Below the pieces are notes generated by a model, which saw nothing but the letters and a program-made list of their open reading frames with translations, searched no databases and was not told the origin of the DNA. Of a stretch of 64,000 bases of DNA, positions 59,071 to 64,000 are shown piece by piece (positions within the stretch are counted from its first letter, which is position 1; each line of letters starts with the position of its first letter). The translations under genes were made by a program, and so were the position numbers. This DNA comes from 21-14-0-10-47-8 sp966211455 (GTDB taxonomy: Bacteria > Bdellovibrionota > Bdellovibrionia > Bdellovibrionales > Bdellovibrionaceae). Location of the stretch: NCBI GenBank assembly GCA_966211455.1, contig CBIHNI010000009.1, positions 119,640-183,639 on the forward strand. The letters are read 5' to 3'.

Positions 59071-60125
59071 GATCCTCTTTTCTCTGAACCCGTCTTCGAA
59101 TTCTTTTCTTTGACGGCCTCAATCCAAGCGTGGTTGTCTAGATACCAACCAATCGTTTGTTCGAGCCCATCTTCAAACTGCCGATACTGGCGTTTGAATC
59201 CCAGCTCGCGCTCGGCCTTCTGATCATCGATCGCGTACCGGAAATCATGCCCCAGGCGATCTTCGACGAACCGAATGCCTTGCGCGTGAGCCTGCCCTCC
59301 TTTGCGTGGGGCCATGCGATCCAAAATGCCGCAGATCTTCGTCACGACATCCAAATTATTGCGCTCGGAATTTCCGCCAAAGCAGTAGCTCTCACCAACG
59401 CGACCCTTTTCAAACGCCAAAAGTACGCCGGCACAGTGATCTTGCACGTGAATCCAATCACGAATATTCGCTCCACGTCCGTAAACCGGAAGCGGCTCTT
59501 CTTTTAAAGCCTGAGTGATCATGCGCGGAATCAACTTCTCTGGAAACTGACGCGGGCCATAGTTATTCGAGCAATTGGTAATAATTGTTGGAAGCCCGTA
59601 AGTATGGTGCCACGCGCGCACTAGATGATCGCTTCCCGCTTTCGATGACGAATACGGAGAGTTCGGCGCATATGCCGTCTCTTCGCTGAACTTTCCCGTG
59701 TCGCCCAGCGAACCAAAAACTTCATCCGTTGAAACATGCAGAAATCGAAATTTGGATTTCCTCTCGGTTGGCAGCTTTGCCCAGTAGCCACGTGCACCTT
59801 CCAAAAGTTCGAAAGTCCCCATGATATTGGTCAACAAAAATTGACGTGGCCCCGTGATCGAATTGTCGACATGACTTTCGGCCGCAAAATGGATCACACC
59901 ATCGAACTCATTCTCAGCGAAAAGTTTTTGCACCAGCTCGCCATTTTCAATGCGACCATGAATAAATTTAAAATCTTGCGAGGAAAGCAAATTTGCAAAA
60001 TTGGCGCGATGACCAGCATAGGTCAGAGCATCGAGCATGGAAATGCGATAACCCTTTGCCAGAGCTATTTCCAAGAAGTTACTTCCAATAAAACCAGCTC
60101 CACCAGTCACCAGCAGATGTTGCAA
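59067..60125 (-). CDS. rmlB: dTDP-glucose 4,6-dehydratase
   Basis: 352 residues. 'G-G-A-G-F-I-G-S-N' near 8 binds NAD, 'V-S-T-D-E-V-F-G' near 130 holds the catalytic Thr-Asp-Glu, and Y-S-S-S-K near 157 is the Y-x3-K. It makes dTDP-4-keto-6-deoxyglucose. The start is TTG at 60125, preceded by AAGGAG, and is the first gene of the 16-gene operon. Ribosome site and start codon lie in the two arms of a small hairpin (60122-60140). Confidence 0.95.
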   Translation of the reverse strand: MQHLLVTGGAGFIGSNFLEIALAKGYRISMLDALTYAGHRANFANLLSSQDFKFIHGRIENGELVQKLFAENEFDGVIHFAAESHVDNSITGPRQFLLTNIMGTFELLEGARGYWAKLPTERKSKFRFLHVSTDEVFGSLGDTGKFSEETAYAPNSPYSSSKAGSDHLVRAWHHTYGLPTIITNCSNNYGPRQFPEKLIPRMITQALKEEPLPVYGRGANIRDWIHVQDHCAGVLLAFEKGRVGESYCFGGNSERNNLDVVTKICGILDRMAPRKGGQAHAQGIRFVEDRLGHDFRYAIDDQKAERELGFKRQYRQFEDGLEQTIGWYLDNHAWIEAVKEKNSKTGSEKRGS

Positions 60126-60140
60126 AAGGCTCTCCTTTGC
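60122..60140 (-). promoter_or_regulatory. Hairpin containing the rmlB ribosome site and TTG start
   Basis: Read on the minus strand, GCAAAGG, loop AGAG, CCTTTTGC can pair with one bulged T. The AAGGAG ribosome site is in the left arm and loop; the TTG start is in the right arm. Pairing could limit ribosome access. The stem is short and its effect is unproven. Confidence 0.35.
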
Positions 60141-60164
60141 GCTGCGCAGAATGCCAAAGTCTCT

Positions 60165-60194
60165 ATTTTACCCCAGGGCGACTTTGCATATCAA
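60165..60194 (-). promoter_or_regulatory. Candidate promoter for the rmlB operon
   Basis: On the minus strand TTGATA (60194-60189), an 18-base spacer and TAAAAT (60170-60165) form a good sigma-70-type pair about 40 bases upstream of the rmlB TTG. It lies in the 133-base divergent gap shared with the gene at 60259. Confidence 0.5.
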
Positions 60195-60258
60195 GCATTG
60201 CGCCTTTCTTCAAAGAAATATCTTCAGACCTTCGAAGATTCGACTTATATTGAGCCGC

Positions 60259-61269
60259 ATGCAAAAAACCGTGAAAAATACGATCTCTCAATTGCTCAAA
60301 ATAGCCTTCGCTTTGGGGTTAATTTACTGGTTAATCCACAGCGATCGTTTGGATTTCAAAGATCTTTCAACTCTCCTGCAGCCATTTTATCTGATCCCAT
60401 GTCTCATTTGTGTTGGAATCACTCTCTCGCTCGGAGTTGAACGCTGGCGCCGCTTTCTGAGTTCTCAGAATATCCAGATCCCTTTTTTCCAAGCCTTTCA
60501 ACTCTCTCTAATCGGAGTCTTCTTTAATTTCGCTATGCCGGGAGGTGTAGGTGGTGATTTAGTGAAAGGTTATTATATTGCGAAATCTTCCCCTCACGCC
60601 AAGCTTACCGCCGCCGTCACGGTCTTATTGGATCGACTGATAGGCTTGCTTGCGATGTCACTGATTGCTTTGCTTGTCATGCTGGTAAAGTGGCCTTTGG
60701 TTCATGCTCAAAAGGAACTGATGTTCGTATTTGTTTTGGTCTGCGCCGTGAATTTCGCATCTGCCCTGATTTGGGCGTTAATTTTTTCTCACCGACTCTA
60801 CAATTTAGGATGGATCGAGAAAATTCTCAGTCTGTTGCCACGTTCCCAAACATTGTTGATGACCTATCGCTCGATCACGGATTTCCGACACACAAAAAAG
60901 GTTTTTTTCTCGACTCTACTTTTAAGCTTCGGAGCTCAGGTATCCTCGATTCTCTTCTTCGTCTTCGCCGGCCAAGCCTTGGGTTACGACCTCCCTCTTT
61001 CAGCATACTTTGTCGCAGTCCCAATTGCTTTCATGGTGCAAAGTATCCCCGTCTCCCCTGGCGGCATTGGCGTCGGCCAAACCGCTTCGTTTTTTCTTTT
61101 TAACTTGATGCAACCGGAATCTGGTCACGTGGGGTCTCTCACCACCACCGCCTACCAAATTGCGCAATTTCTGTTCGGGCTGTTCGGCGCTTATTTCTAT
61201 CTTGGCATTTCAAAAAAATTAAAGAATTCTAACCCTCGTTCATCATCTCAATCACAGGAGCTGACATGA
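60259..61269 (+). CDS. UPF0104/YbhN-type membrane protein
   Basis: 336 residues with about eight membrane helices. 'N-F-A-M-P-G-G-V-G-G-D' near 95 and 'P-V-S-P-G-G-I-G-V-G' near 265 are the paired Pro-Gly motifs of the lysylphosphatidylglycerol synthase transmembrane (UPF0104) family. Members include AglD-like and MprF flippase-type domains without the synthetase. Linked to polysaccharide genes, it may move or help process a lipid-linked substrate. ATG at 60259 is chosen since translation upstream of it would be basic and unlike the family. The next gene overlaps its stop by 4 bases. Confidence 0.8.
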   Translation: MQKTVKNTISQLLKIAFALGLIYWLIHSDRLDFKDLSTLLQPFYLIPCLICVGITLSLGVERWRRFLSSQNIQIPFFQAFQLSLIGVFFNFAMPGGVGGDLVKGYYIAKSSPHAKLTAAVTVLLDRLIGLLAMSLIALLVMLVKWPLVHAQKELMFVFVLVCAVNFASALIWALIFSHRLYNLGWIEKILSLLPRSQTLLMTYRSITDFRHTKKVFFSTLLLSFGAQVSSILFFVFAGQALGYDLPLSAYFVAVPIAFMVQSIPVSPGGIGVGQTASFFLFNLMQPESGHVGSLTTTAYQIAQFLFGLFGAYFYLGISKKLKNSNPRSSSQSQELT

Positions 61270-61790
61270 CACTTTTATTAAAGCAGCTTTTTGCTTTTTT
61301 CAGGATGCTCAATTCGGACACGGGCACCAACCAATTGGCAGCAGGCCTTGCTTGCGGAGTCATCTTGGGCTTTTCCCCCATTCTCTCTTTGCAAGCACTG
61401 CTGGTCATTTTCTGCTGCTTCTTCTTTCGCATCCAGCTGGGAGCCGCGTTCCTGTCGGCCTTCTTTTTCAAATTCGTCGCTTTCATCTTCGATCCCGTGT
61501 CCAACTCACTTGGAAAAGCGGCTCTCGAAGCCGAAGGTCTGCGCTCGATCTTCACCGAGCTTTACAACATGCCGATCGTTCCGCTGACCCGTTTTAACAA
61601 CTCGATCGTCATGGGTTCGGGATTGATTGGATTCATTGCGGTCGTCCCGCTCTTCTTCGTTTTCAAAAGTTTGATCATCAAATACCGCGCGACCGTCGTC
61701 GCTCGCTACAAGCAAACCAAAATCTGGAAGGCTTGGGCCAGCACCTCCGTCTACAACTGGTACCTGAAATACGAACGACTCTACGGTTAA
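61266..61790 (+). CDS. TIGR03546-type small membrane protein
   Basis: 174 residues with three to four hydrophobic helices. 'A-A-G-L-A-C-G-V-I-L-G-F-S-P' near residues 25-38 and 'F-F-F-K-F-V-A-F-I-F-D-P' near 68-79 match the TIGR03546 family related to DUF2062. It overlaps the upstream stop (ATGA) and lies 23 bases before its usual partner. Function is not established. The pair is known mainly from co-occurrence in spirochaetes, Bdellovibrio-like and some gammaproteobacterial genomes. Confidence 0.8.
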   Translation: MTLLLKQLFAFFRMLNSDTGTNQLAAGLACGVILGFSPILSLQALLVIFCCFFFRIQLGAAFLSAFFFKFVAFIFDPVSNSLGKAALEAEGLRSIFTELYNMPIVPLTRFNNSIVMGSGLIGFIAVVPLFFVFKSLIIKYRATVVARYKQTKIWKAWASTSVYNWYLKYERLYG

Positions 61791-61813
61791 TCACTCTTTG
61801 AAGGATCATTCTC

Positions 61814-63802
61814 ATGGCTGAAAATCAAAAAAACGCGACTGAAAAACCAAAAAAGAAAAAAGGCCCGATCCGCACCGAGGCCGTCATCCCCTTCCTGATT
61901 GTCGTCGCACTGACTTGGGGTTATTTCCATTTCTTCTTCGACTTTCATTTGCGCAAAGCTTTCGAGTTCGCCGGCTACCAGCTTCTGGGGGCTCAGGTCG
62001 ATATCAACAATCTAGAAACCAGCTTTTTGAAAGGCACCTTCCGAGTCCAGGGTATCGAGGTCACCAACTCGGAAAAACCGACCCACAATATGGTGAAAAT
62101 CGGCGACATCCGCTTCGGAGTCCTTTGGGACGCCCTTCTTCGCGCCAAGTTCGTCGTTGATGAAATGGCCGTCGAGCAAATCGAAATCGATGTGCCGCGC
62201 AAAAGTCCAGGCAAAGTGAAGCCTCCTGAAGCCGTTCAACAGCAAGATGGCGGTCCAAGTGCCGCCGACAAGTTCAAAGACAAGGCCTTGAACACAGTGG
62301 AAAATAAGTACGACCAAAACGTACTGGGTGACCTAGCCGCAGTTTTGGGAGGAACCTCTTCTGGCGATCAACTGGGGAAAATTGAAGGCAGTCTGCCCTC
62401 GAAAGCCCGACTCAAAGAGCTCGAAACCGCATATCAAGAAAAGTCCAAAAAGTGGCAGGAAAAAATCAACTCCCTGCCAAAAGCGCAAGAAGTCCAAGCT
62501 CTGGGCGACCGCTTGGGAAAAGTGAAGGTCAAAGACTTTAAAACTCCACAAGAACTGCAACAATCTCTCAGCGAAATCGACAGCATCCTGAAAGAGGCCG
62601 ACGCCAAATACAAAACCGTTCAAAGCACCGGCGACGAGTTGAACACGGATCTCAAAACCTTGGATCAAGAGTTCAAAGAACTTGATGCCATGGTCAAAAA
62701 AGATATCAAGGATCTCGAGACCCGCTTCAAGATTCCAAGCTTAGATGCCAAATCCCTGTCTCAAAGCATCTTCTATCCGTACATGGCGCCTTATCTCGCC
62801 AAATTCTATCGCTACAAGGGCCTGGCAGAAAAATACGCGCCACCGAACTTAATGAGCAAAAAAGACAAGACCAAGCCGGACACGATTCAACCTCGCCCCC
62901 GCGAAAAAGGCGTGACCTACGAGTTCCCCCGCGAAAAGTCTTATCCTTTGTTTTGGGTGAAGAAAATTTCCGTCAGCTCGAAGGCCAATGCCTCTGAATA
63001 CTCGGGCAATCTCCAAGGTCTGGTGACCGACGTGACTTCGAACCAGCTTCTGATCGGGCGTCCGACCGTCGCGAAATTGCAGGGCGACTTCCCCGGCCTG
63101 AAGGTCCAAGACTTCCTTGGAAAACTAACCGTCGACAACCGCCAAGAGGTCAGCCGCATCGGCTACGAATTCGGCGTCGGTTCTTACGCGATGTCTGGCA
63201 AAGAGCTGGTTCAATCTCCGGATGTGCAATTGGCCTTCAAGACCGCTACCGGATCTTTGAAGTCGAATGGCGAGCTGGTCGGACTGAAAGATTTCAAATT
63301 CGAGCTCAACAATCAGTTTAAGAACGTCGATTACCAAATCGCTTCGAAAACTCCGGCGGCCGAGGAAATTCTGAAGGCCATTTTTGCAAGCCTTCCGGCG
63401 ATCACGTTGGATGTGGATGGCCAGGGTGTGCTGCCGGGCGTTTCAATGAACATCAACTCAAACCTGGGACCAGAGCTGTCGAAGGGTTTCGAGCGCCAAC
63501 TGCAAGCCAAGCTCGCCGAAGCCCGCGCCAAGCTGCAAGCCTTTGTCGACCAAGAGGTTGGAAAGAACAAAGCCCAGTTGGAAGCGCAGTTCAACAAAGT
63601 GAAATCACAGGTCGAAGGCGAAATCAAAAAAGTCCAAGACCAGCTGAATGCTGAAAAAGCAAAAGGCGAAGGCAAGGTCAACCAGGCGAAGAAAGACGCC
63701 GAAAACCAAGCCCGTAAAGGCGTCGAAAACGAAGTCAAAAAAGCCCTCGGCAACGACGGCGAAAAGAAACTCGACGACCTCAAAAAACGCTTCGGCCTTT
63801 AA
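61814..63802 (+). CDS. TIGR03545-type large envelope protein (AsmA-like pattern)
   Basis: 662 residues. A lysine-rich start is followed by one membrane anchor near 23-42, then a beta-rich 'V-D-I-N-N-L-E-T-S-F' segment that resembles the start of AsmA-type proteins. Long helical, charged stretches lie near 190-310 and 555-660 and are probably coiled coil (many K/E/Q/A heptads). The rest is largely periplasmic if the anchor is a signal anchor. TIGR03546 and TIGR03545 are typically adjacent, as here. Function unknown; an envelope-spanning or lipid-handling role is inference. G+C is high: 34 of 60 bases from 62581. Confidence 0.8.
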   Translation: MAENQKNATEKPKKKKGPIRTEAVIPFLIVVALTWGYFHFFFDFHLRKAFEFAGYQLLGAQVDINNLETSFLKGTFRVQGIEVTNSEKPTHNMVKIGDIRFGVLWDALLRAKFVVDEMAVEQIEIDVPRKSPGKVKPPEAVQQQDGGPSAADKFKDKALNTVENKYDQNVLGDLAAVLGGTSSGDQLGKIEGSLPSKARLKELETAYQEKSKKWQEKINSLPKAQEVQALGDRLGKVKVKDFKTPQELQQSLSEIDSILKEADAKYKTVQSTGDELNTDLKTLDQEFKELDAMVKKDIKDLETRFKIPSLDAKSLSQSIFYPYMAPYLAKFYRYKGLAEKYAPPNLMSKKDKTKPDTIQPRPREKGVTYEFPREKSYPLFWVKKISVSSKANASEYSGNLQGLVTDVTSNQLLIGRPTVAKLQGDFPGLKVQDFLGKLTVDNRQEVSRIGYEFGVGSYAMSGKELVQSPDVQLAFKTATGSLKSNGELVGLKDFKFELNNQFKNVDYQIASKTPAAEEILKAIFASLPAITLDVDGQGVLPGVSMNINSNLGPELSKGFERQLQAKLAEARAKLQAFVDQEVGKNKAQLEAQFNKVKSQVEGEIKKVQDQLNAEKAKGEGKVNQAKKDAENQARKGVENEVKKALGNDGEKKLDDLKKRFGL

Positions 63803-64000
63803 TCTCTTCGACTCATACCGCGCCTATCAATCCTAACTAATAGGCGCACAGTCCCAGCAAGACCTCTCAAATTGATTGATGGATTGATTGAAGGAATCAG
63901 GTCACTCCCTCTGGTCATGTCTGTCCCTCTCTCTTCTTTCTGTTTCAGTGACTCAATGGACGGTGCCTTGCCACCACAAGTTCACGAGGCCAACGAGGCA
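63803..64000. other. Right-edge intergenic stretch with a hairpin
   Basis: No gene is visible in the last 198 bases. GCGCCTAT and ATAGGCGC (63820-63827 and 63840-63847) form a perfect 8-base stem with a 12-base loop just after the stop codon, perhaps a weak terminator without a T-run. ATTGATTGATGGATTGATTG at 63871-63890 is a short GATT-rich repeat. The remainder is pyrimidine-rich and unassigned. Confidence 0.5.

Noticed and set aside
63871..63890. GATT-type tandem repeat, considered as part of a CRISPR or satellite
   Set aside because: Only a few short units, no spacers and no regular period.
1..64000. A transposon, phage or integrase explaining the mosaic
   Set aside because: No transposase, integrase, direct-repeat ends or tRNA boundary is visible in the window.

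Overview
The window is a dense surface-polysaccharide biosynthesis region of a Gram-negative bacterium. It holds 52 protein genes, one of them cut by the left edge, and I see no rRNA, tRNA, CRISPR array, insertion sequence or integrase. The gene style suggests Bdellovibrionota or a related deltaproteobacterial-type lineage: frequent GTG and TTG starts, two polyprenyl-phosphate glycosyl-1-phosphate transferases, and a linked TIGR03546/TIGR03545 pair at the right end. That assignment is inference; there is no marker gene.

Layout. Positions 1-5434 hold the tail of an SGNH-type hydrolase gene and a minus-strand unit (O-antigen ligase/polymerase-like protein, ugd, HAD phosphatase, Wzx flippase). 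Positions 5510-9387 hold a KpsC/KpsS-like capsule transferase facing a GT4 transferase and the first glycosyl-1-phosphate transferase. Positions 9499-16461 are a plus-strand run: surface-carbohydrate protein, UDP-GlcNAc 4,6-dehydratase, RmlD-like SDR, NeuB, GT2, SpsF-type cytidylyltransferase, Wzy-like protein. It ends against a second, WcaJ-type transferase on the minus strand. Positions 17993-29650 are AT-richer and more unusual: an ABC-exporter-like protein whose ATPase half is eroded, a secreted C1q-like protein, a GT-C-like membrane protein and a flippase, then a plus-strand cassette (membrane protein, desaturase-like enzyme, two methyltransferases, phosphatase-superfamily-like protein). 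Positions 29709-38180 are a minus-strand series with a fused glutaminase/N-acetyl-sugar amidotransferase, GT-C, GT2 and three GT4 enzymes. Positions 38335-41145 are a plus-strand acyltransferase, aminotransferase and Gfo/Idh oxidoreductase cassette.

From 60125 down to 41186 lies an apparent 16-gene minus-strand operon with mostly overlapping or near-touching genes: rmlB, rmlA, metF, metH, rmlD, rmlC, galE, neuB, neuA, methyltransferase, DprE1-like, DprE2-like, B12-type radical SAM protein, NAD-dependent epimerase, asnB, GT2. The methionine genes metF and metH sit inside the rml genes. Positions 60259-63802 run the other way with a UPF0104 membrane protein and the TIGR03546/TIGR03545 pair.

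Together the genes can supply dTDP-L-rhamnose, UDP-glucuronate, UDP-galactose, nonulosonic-acid-type CMP sugars, a 3-acylamido (possibly amidinated) sugar and possibly a DprE1/DprE2-type epimerised polyprenyl-phosphate sugar. There are two initiating transferases, two Wzx-like flippases and two Wzy/WaaL-like proteins, so at least two lipid-linked glycans are probably built here. Wzz, Wza/Wzc and KpsMT export parts are not in the window.
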